In this document: piece after piece, positions 1-10,141 of the stretch
Layout: every line of letters begins with the position of its first letter
Position numbering within the stretch: the stretch's first letter is position 1
NCBI GenBank assembly: GCA_019918135.1
Contig: WBZZ01005336.1
Location: forward strand, 72,501-136,500
Direction of reading: 5' to 3'
From: Paulinella micropora
Taxonomy: Eukaryota > Cercozoa > Imbricatea > Euglyphida > Paulinellidae
DNA length: 64,000 nt
The notes under the pieces: model-generated
The model's database searches: none
The model's input: the letters and a program-made list of their open reading frames with translations, nothing else
Told to the model about the DNA's origin: nothing
Made by a program: the position numbers and the translations under genes

Positions 1-93
1 CTATTCTTTTCTTCTGTACACAACAATCTGTGGAAAAAACTCTGCACAAAAGTTTGTGAAACTGACCGGCATGATTTTGCATTTCCTCTTCAA

Positions 94-210
<117 letters not shown>

Positions 211-213
211 GTT

Positions 214-336
214 GTTGCTTGGAGCTGCCTTGCGGGGGTGTCAGTAGAGCCTATCGTCAAATCTTCGTACTCCCCTCACGGGTGAGACGATGGAGGCACA
301 TGTGCAGAAATGCATTCGCCATTGACTGAGAAGCAC

Positions 337-427
<91 letters not shown>
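214..427 (+). repeat. 5'-truncated SINE copy with (TTA)n tail
   Basis: The block from about 221 (TTGCGGGGGTGTCA...) to 335 closely matches 735-860, including the shared pieces CACGGGTGAGACGATGGAGG and GAGAAGCAC before the tail. It lacks the tRNA-like head. The tail is (TTA)n from 336 to 426. Inference: a 5'-truncated copy of the same SINE family. Confidence 0.7.
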
Positions 428-553
428 GAGTCTTTGGAGCGGAGCCGCGTCACCGAACGGCCCCGTGCTACCAATGGAGGCACATGTCCGACAGGATCAA
501 AGGCCAATTGACTGATAAATCTATTATTATTATTATTATTATTATTGTTATTA

Positions 554-596
<43 letters not shown>
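428..596 (+). repeat. Diverged SINE fragment with (TTA)n tail
   Basis: A short body containing ATGGAGGCACATGT and a relative of CCATTGACTGAGAAGCAC is followed by a slightly interrupted TTA tail (521-596). The distal part resembles the two neighbouring SINE copies; the proximal part differs, so this may be a second subfamily. Confidence 0.5.
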
Positions 597-861
597 GGAC
601 ACCGTGATAGCCCAGTGGTCAAGTTCTACCATCTGGGCCCTGTCGCCAGTTCGATTCCCGTCGGTGCCACCAGTATTTTCATTGAACATACCGATCCGTC
701 TGGACCAGTATTTTCATTGAACATACCGGCCCGTCTGGAAGTGTTGGAACTGCCCTTGCGGGGGTGTCATTAGAGCTTATCGTCAATTCTTCGTACTCCC
801 TCACGGGTGAGACGATGGAGGCGCATGTGCAGAAATGCATCAGCCATTGACAGAGAAGCAC

Positions 862-930
<69 letters not shown>
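597..930 (+). repeat. Full-length tRNA-derived SINE
   Basis: Positions 598-672 are tRNA-like: an A-box-like TAGCCCAGTGGTC, a B-box-like AGTTCGATTCC, and ends that can pair as a 7-bp acceptor stem (GACACCG with CGGTGCC) followed by ACCA. A body with the direct repeat CAGTATTTTCATTGAACATA (twice) follows, then the region shared with the copy at 214-427 and a (TTA)n tail at 861-929. The layout of tRNA head, body and simple tail is the classic SINE arrangement. The anticodon arm does not fold well, so it is not called as a tRNA gene. Confidence 0.75.
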
Positions 931-933
<3 letters not shown>

Positions 934-1098
934 GCATAGTTTAAAGAGGGGAGTATAGATACTAGCTTTAGTATAACTAGCTAGTGTGTGTGGCCTTCTA
1001 TCAGTGAGCCTTTCTCTGTCCTTTTTTTTTTTTTGTGATTCCCTCTAACGGGAAGCGCTGCCATTTTTTTCATGTGTATTTCAAACTTTAGGTATGCC

Positions 1099-2346
1099 AT
1101 GCTGAGGGCTAGCAAGGCGCCGATATATGTGGCACACCGTGGTGGTGGCTACGGAGTCTTTGCTGATAAATACCTTCCTCCTTCTTTTCAGCTTGGGCTC
1201 CTCGAACCAGGAGGAAAGTCTTTGCGTGCTGCAGATCATGCTGCATTTTCTGATCATTTCACTATGAAAATTGGGAGTTCCCTGCAAACAGGGATGCATC
1301 CAATTAAATTCATTAACGAATCGAGCAGGAATGCAATGCATCTCATCAACTCTTCATCGCAAGGGTTCAACAAGCTCGACGATGACACTTGCCGACCGAA
1401 CGTGAAGGTAAATTATGTTAGTTGTTACATACATCCATGCAATGTAAGTTTTTGTTACGTGTGTTGTATTTTTTCTATAAATATTGTTGTAAATAATGTC
1501 AGGTCAGCAAGGGTACTCCTATTGTGACTGTCACCACCGCAATATCGAAAGATCAAGAGATTTTGCTCAGCTATGCACCTAATCCAGACCTAGAGATAGC
1601 TACGCTGCCAAGCGATGCACATCCGGTCTGGTTGAAAGAGGCTGCCAAGGAAGGAGCTAAAATCCCAGTTTTCCTGTTCGAGACTGACATTGGTCATGTA
1701 TGTTTCATCGTTCCTGAGAAAGAACATCCGCTTCCACTTAAGTCAATTTCCTTGCTTCATGAAGCAAAGGTTGAACTTTTAGCGTCGGTCAGCAGTATTA
1801 GTTCTGATGGAAAGCAACCGCTCTCCAGGTCATCATCTATTCCGCCGGAAAAAAAGAGGAAGCTTCTCGACAGCGTGTCCTCAATTTCAGATAGTCGCCG
1901 CACGCTTCTGCCCAGGGAAAGCTCGGACATTACAGTCATCACAGAAAAATCAAGCTTGAGTGATGCACAGGTAAAAAATAAATAAATGAAAATTATTACT
2001 GAGAAGATTCTTTTTTACAGGCAGGTGTTCCTGACGTTGATGCTAACCTCGACAGCTGGAAACAGTCAGACAGTTCTACTGTCACTACAGGATATGATGT
2101 TAGTAGCTGCAGCAGCTCTAGACTATATCTTCCTACTGGCTCCATGGTAATTTTCTTTCTCTACCTGTCTATGTTCATGCTGGTTAATGTTCATAAGCGA
2201 TCTTGTTTGCGTAGAACGTCGACGAAGAGTGTTCAGATACGGATTCAAACGGTGATGCTGCATCTATCAACCCTGGATTGCTTCCTCCTCTGGTCGGCGT
2301 GGACGATGCGGAATTATCCAACGAGCTTCGATTGAACTTCGACTAG
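1099..2346 (+). CDS. SET-domain-like protein, four exons
   Basis: Exons can be placed at about 1099-1407, 1503-1970, 2021-2146 and 2215-2346. All three introns have GT...AG ends (GTAAAT/TCAG, GTAAAA/ACAG, GTAATT/GTAG) and keep the frame, ending at TAG 2344-2346. The N-terminal part contains GGGYGVFADKYLPP, and the region spanning exons 1-2 has the order INSSSQGF, then CRPNVK, then a strand, then TAISKDQEILLSYAPN. This follows the SET-domain pattern of an N-H/S-x-C-type motif, a PN motif, and an ExLxxYG-like end. SET proteins are lysine methyltransferases, but the catalytic Asn-His is not clearly kept, so activity is uncertain. The C-terminal half is Ser-rich and acidic. An AG at 1078-1079 could be the acceptor of an upstream exon, so the start is tentative. 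The gene ends 3 bases before the next ATG, which suggests the two are a linked unit. Confidence 0.6.
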
Positions 2347-2349
2347 CTT

Positions 2350-4079
2350 ATGGAATCGAATGAGCTGTTGTATAACATCATGAGATTATCACCAATTCCT
2401 TACAGCAGACCACGTAAGAATCCAACGCGCCCCTACACGATGAAAAGTCGCACGAAAGGTGCAGTGAAGCTTCAGAGACCGTCTGCGCTCCAAAAACTGT
2501 TGGGGATTACCTTCGCCGACTTGGACAGGGAAGTTAAGTCTGTCTGCTGCAAAAAGTGGAAGTGTTATTCATTTATCGACACGCGTGATGTGCTTTACAC
2601 GAGAGCGAAGAATGCGTCATCGTCTCTCAGTGAGCTTTATTCTTGGGCAGCTTCGCAGCTTGAATCGTTTCAAACAAAAACTGGATCGTTTCAGTATATG
2701 TATTTAACGGAGGCTGTGTGCAAAGTAGCCTGGCAGCGTATCTACGGGATCGGTGATAAAGTTTTGTCAAGAGCACACAAACTTCTTGCAAATAACACGA
2801 AGGTTTTGACAAAAAGCTACTCAACCGTTCCTGAAACAGAAGATGTGGTAGCAGTATTACTCTGCGAGAAGTTCATGGAGAGTTACCCGGAGATATGCAG
2901 CGACGGAATATGGAGGATGCAAGAAATGGCTCAGGACGCAGGAGTCCAAAACTATGTTCGCGAGAATTGGAAAGATATGTGCCTTCGGTTTGGTTGTTCG
3001 AAACGAGTTGATCCAAATAATCCTCCGACAGACAATACGATCAACAAAGTTTGGCGCATGGATTTTCCGCACGTCAAGTTTGTCAGAGGTATTATGCATA
3101 TTTTCGTTATCATTACTTATTACAGGTTTGTTTTGCAGAAGGAGATTTCTCAAAATGCGAGATCTGCACAGAGCTTGCTGCTGATCATTCTAACGGTTTC
3201 AGGACTGAAGTAGAAGCTCAAGAATGGCGTCGCCGTAGCAGGCTTCATCACAAAATTCACAGGGCGTGCCGCGTTGCCAGCATGCAGCGCAAGAAGGCAG
3301 CACCAGCAGATTTTGCTGCCACAGTCATATCAGCCGATATGAAACCGCCAGTGAAGATCCCATCTTGCCGCCGCGCCGCGAAAGATTTCAAAGGAAAAAT
3401 TGTGTTTCGCCTTTGCGTTGGAATCAATACCTGCTACACTACCGATACGCATTTTATTCTGACGTACCTTGAAGGCGCGGTAGAACACGGCGCGAACAGC
3501 AACATTACTATGCTTGCCGCACTTTTACATTGGCAACTTTGGAACCCTCGCACAATGCAAGCGTGGAAATTATATCTTGAGTGGGACGGAGCTGGTGATA
3601 ACACCGCGTGGGCGATGCTGGGTTTCCTTGGGCTCAATGTCGTTGACAGAGGAATCCGTTTCCAAGTAGAGTCACATCGCAAGCCACCAGGGCACGGGCA
3701 CGATGGAGATGATCAGGAATTTCGAGTTATGGATATCGGGTGGAAGAGCACCTTCCTGACAACTAACATCGCTCAAGCGTTATTAAAGCTCATTCTTGCA
3801 TTCAAGAAGCAGCACAAGAAGAGGCATGTGCTGGTTGTTCTCGGATGTAACTACGACTGGATGACTCATTTTAGCCCGTGTATGAACAAGAGTTTCAAAA
3901 ACTACAACAAACCCTTGGCATATAGAATCACCAAGAAAGATCCTGACGCTTTGCCGACTGTAGAGATCGCTACTTGGGGAGACGCACAGGATTTTCATGG
4001 AGTGCGTGATGATCCCAGAGGAGAACCGATCAATTTGTTTATCGGACGCCCCGGTAATAATATTATCTATCTTTCTCTT

Positions 4080-4118
<39 letters not shown>

Positions 4119-5303
4119 CTCTTTCTCTCGTTCTATCTATCTATCTCTCTCTCTATTTATGACAGCGACCGACATGCCTCCCAAGCTTCCAGTCGGCTAC
4201 TTCGTCAATCCGCGCCTGAAGAAGGATATTCGTGCTTTGGCTACTAAATACCTAGGGCCGGATGAGCGAGCACATGTGGAGGAAATGTTAGCAGGTGGAA
4301 ATTTGACCAGAGTAGAGGTGGATGGAGATTACTTCGAAGGCGGCCTGCCCGGCCGTCCTGCTCATATGTCCTGTGTCGATGCAAAAGGCAAGGAATGGAG
4401 AGCAGAATTTCGATTGATCGACGAGCTACCTGTAAATTGGATGGAGTTGCCTCAAGAACGACAGGAGAAAATGAACGCACTTACGCGTTTGACCGATGAA
4501 GAGCTGCTGTCCTTACCACGCACTTATTTTGTTAATGAAGGACGTCCTCCAGCTCACCCGAGATGGCGTGGTGCAAGACAGCTTACTAGCGAAGAAAAGC
4601 AGGAGCAGGATTTAGCATTTGGAAATGCTTCTGAGCCTTGGCGGAAAATTCTCACGTTGCTAAGATCGTCAGAGGAAAAAAAGCAATTTGCGTCCAAGCA
4701 GATGGTAGTTAGCGAATTGAAATCATGGATGAGAATGCATGGTGTTGCAACGCAAAACTCCGATCGGAAACAGTTCAAGAAGGCAGAGCTTATTGAACAA
4801 GCGTGGAACCATTTCGAACGATGCGACTGTGGGTTCCCTGAGGAAGAAGAGCTTGGTGCTGCTCAGCCTGCAGAACCAGTGGCAGATTCAGAGGATGACT
4901 TATCTGATACTTCATCTTCCAGTTCATCAACTGACTCATCGTCTGATCGATCTTCTGGTTCAGAGGAAGAAAAGCATGGTATTAGTTTTCTTCTTCTTCT
5001 TCTTCTTCTTCTTCTTCTTCTTCTTCTTCTTCTTCTTCTTCTTCTTCTTCTTCTTCTTCTTCTTGTTCTTCTCCTCCTTAACATGATGCTATCCATATTG
5101 TAGATGATTCAGATCGCTCCGACGCAAGTTGGAGAATGCGTAACTCAGGAATCCGTTTGCGCGGACGTCGCCGCGCACGTCGTGCTGCGGGTGGACGTGG
5201 ACGTGGACGTGGACGTGGTCGTATGTGATTATTTTTTTTGAATGAATTTTTCTGGGTCCGACTTTTTCATAATGGTTTTTGTCTAGGGCAACTGCAACTG
5301 TAA
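2350..5303 (+). CDS. DUF7869/KDZ-like transposase-related protein, five exons
   Basis: Exons 2350-3088, 3139-4053, 4166-4978, 5104-5220 and 5287-5303 join in frame with GT-AG introns; stop TAA at 5301-5303. Exon 2 has an SKCEIC Cys pair, then ISADM, then EWDGAGDNTAWAML, then PGHGHDGDDQEF. These match the order of motifs in DUF7869 proteins (a D, then a DN-containing strand, then GHTHEDIDQ-F), a domain found in KDZ-like transposases and in plant, oomycete and algal repeats. The three acidic residues are the expected DDE/D-type catalytic residues (family knowledge). Exon 3 ends in an acidic Ser-rich stretch; exon 4 encodes a Gly-Arg repeat (RGRGRGRGR), usual for nucleic-acid binding. Introns 2 and 3 contain microsatellites. 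The gene appears intact. No terminal inverted repeats were found around it. Confidence 0.65.
4070..4156. repeat. (CT)n/(TA)n microsatellite inside intron
   Basis: A CT-rich run, then (TA)n, then more CT/ATCT repeats fill most of the 4054-4165 intron of the transposase-like gene. It explains the apparent read-through peptide of Ser-Leu and Ile-Tyr repeats. Confidence 0.85.
4985..5068. repeat. (CTT)n microsatellite inside intron
   Basis: About 25 CTT triplets in the pyrimidine-rich intron 4979-5103, which ends TATTGTAG. Predicted poly-Leu, poly-Phe and poly-Arg peptides here are artefacts. Confidence 0.9.
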
Positions 5304-6104
5304 CGCTTCTTCTAAAAACTGAAATTAGAAATTTGTTTAACTCTGATAATGCACCAGAATCTGATGTGAAGCGTCCTCCCTCCGACCCATTCCCCCCCCC
5401 CACCCCCCCCCTCCCCCCTCTACGTACCAGCGTACGTCACAGCGGGCAAACAGAATTTTTTGAAGGTAAAACCATGTCTTAATATAGTAAAATGCTTAAT
5501 ATAAGCAAGAATAAACAGTAAAAGCAAATTCTGCATGTTCGGCATTGTTATCATCATAGATTCATGGTAGCCGGGACTACGAAAAAGTAGAAAAATTACC
5601 GTGTCGGACCGGTTCCTGCCCACCTCTGAAGATGAAGTTAAAGTGTATTACAATTAATAAAAACATATTTTAATATTATTTTTATATGTTCTGCAATCAG
5701 GGAATTCATTTCCTTTCATTTCCACACGTTTTCAAAAAAGTCCATATACTTCATGGAAAATTTCGGAAAAAGGGATACCCCCAAGATTGTCGAATGTTTA
5801 GTTTAATCGTATAGTTGAAGTATTGGCTGATAAATTATATTTCATTTTTCTATCTAACAGCAACTTCAACAAAAAAACCGCAAAACCCTTTATATTTCTT
5901 TTTTCGCAAATTGACAGCTGTGACTGTGTTCAATGTTGAGAAAGACTACGTGTGTCATTTTATTAACCGTTTCCACTTTTTACCGTCCGTTGCCATTTTG
6001 TCCCGTGCGGGCCGGCCGGGGTGTGTCCCTGGGGGCGGGGGGTGTGTATTGAAAAAGTGTCTTGTAGTGCGACCCTATACTACTTACACTACCATCACGT
6101 ATAG
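5304..6104. other. Non-coding AT-rich DNA
   Basis: No supported gene. There is a run of C with a few interruptions at about 5391-5417, and AT-rich sequence elsewhere. A GC-rich patch lies at about 6007-6045. Nothing else is recognised. Confidence 0.6.
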
Positions 6105-6290
6105 GTTCAATGCACTGCATTGAAAATTTTTCAATGCATGCATTGAAATTTTTTCAATGCATGCATTGAAAATTGTTCAATGCACTACATTGAAGTTTCA
6201 ATGCACTGCATAGAAAATGTTTCAATGCACTGCATTGAAAATAGAATGCATGCATCGTTGTTGGCATGCATCAGATTGTTTCAATGCATC
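6105..6290. repeat. Array of palindromic TTCAATGCATGCATTGAA-type units
   Basis: At least seven overlapping copies of a TTCAATGCA(C/T)(G/T)CATTGAA palindrome at roughly 25-35 base spacing. The best copies are perfect 18-base palindromes centred on ATGCAT. Possible interpretations are a binding-site array or a small satellite; no coding potential is seen. Confidence 0.75.
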
Positions 6291-6338
6291 CTCCCTCACA
6301 TGCCTAGTCAACACGCTGTGTGTTTATTAAATATGCAG

Positions 6339-6399
6339 GAGTCCAGAGTCGCCGCTTCGCTAGTTGCATTCGATCATGATGATCATGCCATCCGGACTG
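6339..6399 (+). other. Possible isolated internal exon
   Basis: ATATGCAG precedes an open 61-base stretch followed by GGTAAGTTA, a strong donor. The encoded peptide (ESRVAASLVAFDHDDHAIRT) has no recognised domain. The partner exons cannot be identified, so this may be a chance or orphan exon. Confidence 0.25.
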
Positions 6400-6893
6400 G
6401 TAAGTTACCTATACTATGATATTAATATCCGAGGCTGAATAAATAAACGTCAGAATCAGGACTTAGCTATTGTTTATTTATCATAGTATACTACCTAGAT
6501 TATTGCAGGCCCACCCGGTCACTAGTACTATAATATTTTAATATATTTGCTTATATATTGTGACAACTTCAACTTTCACTTAACGGTGAGCATTTCACTA
6601 GTGTCGTGTGAGTTTGGATACAACCCCAAGTGATAAATACACAACTAACTCTTATTAAAAGTCTCTATGGCTGCAAAAAGCCCTAACTCCTGAGAGTAGG
6701 TGAAATACCAGTAAATAGCTGAGAGGTCACTTCGTTTATTTACGGTTTCTACTTCTTTGCAGACTTGGTTGCAACGTACGATCGTAGGTGAGCGTAGATT
6801 GTGAGTTGGTTTCGTATGTCACTTGAAGTTGAATAAGTTGTAGCACTTGAAGGAGTGCTTCAAGTACAAGTTATTTCTTCAAGTAAAAAATCC
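6400..6893. other. AT-rich DNA up to the host/virus-like boundary
   Basis: No gene is supported. The sequence is AT-rich, like the upstream DNA, and just past this stretch it changes to GC-rich coding sequence. The boundary of the insertion is placed here by composition and by the 5'-truncated gene that follows. Confidence 0.45.
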
Positions 6894-8500
6894 TGAACTT
6901 TCATATGGGAAAGTCTTTCGGAACCAAATGGCTGTGCACACAATTGTGTCTGTACCAACACGTACGGCTCCTTCTACTGCACGTGCAACCCGGGGTACAC
7001 CAACCAAACGCAGCTGACTGCCCCCGACAAACTGTTCGGCTGGGCCCTTAGCGTCAGCGGCACCGGGTTCGGCAGCGGCAGCGCCAGCAATGTCCTGGAC
7101 GGCAACTACATCACTTCGTGGCTTAGTAATTCAGCTTATTCAATGGATAAAACCAACGGCGTCTGCTCAAGCACAGCTTCCACAGGGCCCACTACAATTT
7201 AGTCTACGGGGCTTACATGCAAATCACCAAGCTAGACAACGTTGCCACAAGGCTGTGGTCGGTGGCGGCCCTTGCTACTGAGCGCATAATTCCTAACGGT
7301 GTTCTAGGCTGCACGTCTGCAAGTGGGTGTCAGGAGATTTCGGCAGTTGAAACGTTGCGAGTCTACGGGTCGAACAACGCCGCCAGCAACACCAACTGGA
7401 CCCTGCTGGCCACAGGCAGCGGCTGGACGAGCTGGACCGCTGGGCAGCAAAGGACCGTGAGCTGGACCCCGACGTCCGGCTACACTGCGTACCGCTTCAT
7501 GGTGTATACACACTGGGCCTATTACGCCCCTAGCTCGACGTGCAATGATGGGAGCTCTCGCTTGGGCGACCTCAGGATCACGCTGGACGCGCCGGTGTGT
7601 ATTCCTGTATCGCCGACGCCCACGATGTCTGCGACGCCGACGCCGACCGTGTCTGTGACCGTGTCTGTGACGCCGACCGTGTCTGTGACCGTGTCTGTGA
7701 CGCCGACCAGGTCGGCCACGCCGACGATTTCCTTCACGCAAACCCGCTCGCCGTCGTTCACGCCGACCAGCTCGCCGTCGCAGACCCCGACCGTGACGCC
7801 GACGCGGTCGAGGTTCTGCACAACCAACTATTTTATCACTGTAACTTTCAACACCGGTGTCAATTCTAACACTAACACGGGCTGGAGCGTAACTGCATCT
7901 ACCAATCATGTCGATGCAAGCTACGCAATGGATTCTGACATAACCACTAGCTACACAAGCACTACTCTTAGCGACTACACCAACCAATTTACGTCCGACG
8001 CAGCAAGGAATCTGTTTTATTGCACCACTAGCAAAACATCACACACGATCCTTAATGTACCGAACGGTGTCACGGGTACCGTGACGGGACAGGCGCTGTA
8101 CTTGCAGTCATCAACTACCGCCGCCAGGATTTCCACGATCTACCTCTGTTCCACGGTGCCGGGGGCCAACCTAGCATATGCGGGCCCCGCGGCGCTGTAC
8201 GTAGCGGGCTCTAACGATGGCACCAATTGGTACTACATTAGATACTACAGCAGTACAAATGTGGACTTGAGCGGTACAAACGTAAATACTGGCACAAGCG
8301 CGTACTGCATGCAATATTCTGATTTAGAATTTGCTAACCCTTATCAGTACTACCTGCGTTATAAGCTAATCATTCCTTTGATGTTCTATAAGCTACCCAC
8401 GGGTCAGGCGGGTTGCGCTTCAAGCAACGCTTTCGGGGCAGCAGCCTATGTGCCTACGCTGCATGTGAGAGTTTGCCACCCGACGTGGTGCACACCCTAG
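6894..8500 (+). pseudogene. EGF plus discoidin-like adhesive protein, 5'-truncated and frameshifted
   Basis: The open frame from about 6894 begins without a start codon. It encodes an EGF-type module (NGCAHNCVCTNTYGSFYCTC, six Cys in about 30 residues), then a domain with FGWALSVSG...SNVLDGNYITSWLS and, after a frame change near 7190-7200, a stretch ending YTAYRFMVYT...SSRLGDLRI. This resembles F5/8 type C (discoidin, galactose-binding) domains. A Pro-Thr-Ser linker of SVTPT-type repeats follows (about 7600-7820), then a second Cys-containing domain of similar build up to TAG 8498-8500. The frame change lies beside a CCC run. Such proteins bind glycans or surfaces outside the cell. The missing start and break point to a gene remnant, though an unrecognised upstream exon is possible. 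Confidence 0.6.
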
Positions 8501-8743
8501 CAAGATGGGCCCAGTAGATTGGAGTTTTATTAAAAGATGTTTTTGTTTCTTCTTCGTTCTTGGATAAAAGCCAACTCAGTCCTCGGCGCCGGTTTCGTAC
8601 TGCCCCAGCCCCCCCTTTGTCTTGTCCCCTCCTGTCCCTTATCCTCCCCCCCAACCACCCTCCCTCCCCGCTTTTTTAGCCCCGTGCCAGCGGGGCTGTG
8701 GTACATTCTTTGCTGTATATACATATACAGAAAAGAAACGGAG
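8501..8743. other. Intergenic, C-rich
   Basis: Pyrimidine-rich spacer (CCCC tracts at 8605-8690). A TATA-like stretch lies just before the next gene. Confidence 0.5.
8716..8727 (+). promoter_or_regulatory. TATA-like element before the Ser-repeat gene
   Basis: TATATACATATA lies 17-28 bases upstream of ATG 8744. AT-rich boxes close to the start codon also precede the genes at 19352, 22598 and 43083. Promoter role is inferred. Confidence 0.35.
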
Positions 8744-9581
8744 ATGACGATGCAGTTTAACATAGTTCCTGGCAGCTTCTGCCCGGGGTGGCCGCGCGTG
8801 CTGCTGGCAGCCTTGCTGCCGTTGCTGTTGAGTGCGCGTTGCCCGTATGATTCTTCGGTGGCCCAACCCGGCGACCTGGTGCTGGAACTGTCGGTGAGCG
8901 CGGCGGGCGACAATTGGACGCTGCCGGTCGCCGGCGCCAACGGGGCCGCCACGGCTCGGCGTCGGTGTCCAGCTCGGCGTCGGTGACCAGCTCGGCGTCG
9001 GTGACCAGCTCGGCGTCGGTGACCAGCTCGGCGTCGGTGACTAGGTCAGCTTCGGTGTCCAGCTCGGTGTCGGTGTCTAGCTCGGCGTCGGTGACCAGCT
9101 CGGCGTTGGTGTCCAATTCAGTGTCGGTGACCAGCTCGGCGTCGGTGACCAGCTCAGCGTCGGTGTCCAGCTCTGCGTCAGTGAGCAGCTCGGTGTCAGT
9201 GTCCAGCTCGGTGTCGGTGACTAGGTCAGCTTCGGTGTCCAGCTCGGCATCGGTGTCTAGCTCGGTGTCGGTGTCCAGCTCGGCGTCGGTGACTAGGTCA
9301 GTGTCGGTGTCCAGCTCGGCGTCGGTGTCTTTGTCTAGGTCGCCGACCAGGTCGGTCACACTGACACCGACCGGCGTACAGCATCGCAGCCGAGACGGCT
9401 GCGATGCCGAGACTGTTTCCACTGGTTTGTAACAAGCGGAGCTTGTCCTGATAACTTTTACTCGTACAATATCCTCCCCAATCAATTGCGAAGCTTTCGG
9501 CTCTCGTCGACCCGCTACTTTTATTCCAACTACAATAGCAACGGCGCCTGTGTGGTCCGATATGGTCCTGAGCAGGGGTAG
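8744..9581 (+). pseudogene. Secreted Ser/Val repeat protein, frameshifted twice
   Basis: ATG 8744 (or 8750) opens a signal-peptide-like N-terminus (WPRVLLAALLPLLLSARC). After a frame change near 8950, positions 8960-9345 encode about 20 six-residue units of the type S-(A/V)-S-V-(S/T)-S, built on an 18-base DNA repeat (GTGACCAGCTCGGCGTCG). A second frame change near 9385-9410 coincides with a perfect hairpin (9381-9407). The third frame encodes an aromatic, Cys-containing end (CFHWFVTSGACPDNFYSYN) to TAG 9579-9581. It is likely a mucin-like surface protein with a terminal domain. The antisense frame over the repeat is long but repetitive and is rejected. Confidence 0.5.
9381..9407. repeat. Perfect 12-bp hairpin inside a gene
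   Basis: GCATCGCAGCCG, loop AGA, CGGCTGCGATGC. It sits exactly where the reading frame of the Ser-repeat gene changes. Confidence 0.85.
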
Positions 9582-9789
9582 CGCTGCCCGGCAGGACCTA
9601 GCACTATTGCCCCGACTGAGGCAGTATCCCGGCCTCGCCTGCGTGAGACTGAGCGGTGCATAAGGGGAGGAGGGGGGGGGGGGTGCCTCGCCCCTGCTCA
9701 TGCGCGTGCCCACGCTGGTCTTTTCTTCAACTCAAGGACCACCCCTCGGGTGGGGTAAAGAATTGTGTGCACGAAAGAAAAAAAACTAA
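9582..9789. other. Intergenic spacer
   Basis: No gene supported. It contains a G run (9669-9683) and a piece (CGTGCCCACGCTGGTCTTTT, about 9707) related to CCGCGCTGGTCT at 15780 before the next copy of repeat R. Confidence 0.5.
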
Positions 9790-10012
9790 TTTAATGAAGC
9801 TAGACAAAATGCTTGCTAGTCTCCTGCCAAACCCTTTGACAGAACCACGCCGAGTGGCAGTGCGCTGGCTGCACTGCCACTGTCTGGCGCACGGAAATCC
9901 AGCGTGCGCCTGCAACACACAGGGAAGGAGGCATAAGTGGGTTTCGAAAATGCTGATGATGCAAGAAAGCAGTAGCAGGCCTTTGGATAAAAATGAGCAT
10001 GAATATATCCAA
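9790..10012. repeat. Repeat R, copy 1
   Basis: Shared with about 15845-16070 and 22770-22914: a block starting TTTAATGAAGC(T/C)AGACAAA, through CCTATGACAGAACCACGCC-like sequence, to TGCGC(C/T)TGCA(A/T)CACACA. On the minus strand it lies downstream of each helicase gene and contains splice-like GTAAGT and TTGCAG strings and ATTAAA. It is probably a duplicated 3' flank. Confidence 0.75.
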
Positions 10013-10141
10013 AAACTTACCTCTTCTTCCAAAAACTTACCTCTTCTTCCAAGTCCCGACCGTCGGTCGAAGGTGCCCAGGAACGTGCGGAAAAGTACCC
10101 TTTGGATAAGCAATGAGTAAGAACCAGAACAATCAGGATGT
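10013..10141. repeat. 20-bp tandem duplication and locally inverted 3' segment
   Basis: Two tandem copies of a 20-mer beginning AAAAACTTACCTCTTC lie at about 10012-10051. The segment from there to about 10136 matches the end of the second helicase gene and its flank (16100-16210) but in the opposite orientation. Confidence 0.7.

Noticed and set aside
598-672. Functional tRNA gene
   Set aside because: Acceptor stem and A/B-box-like strings fit, but the anticodon arm does not form well and the unit continues into a SINE body with a TTA tail.
8757-9713. 318-codon minus-strand frame rich in Thr-Glu/Asp repeats
   Set aside because: Antisense shadow of the 18-base Ser/Val repeat; the plus-strand version has a signal peptide and a Cys-containing end.
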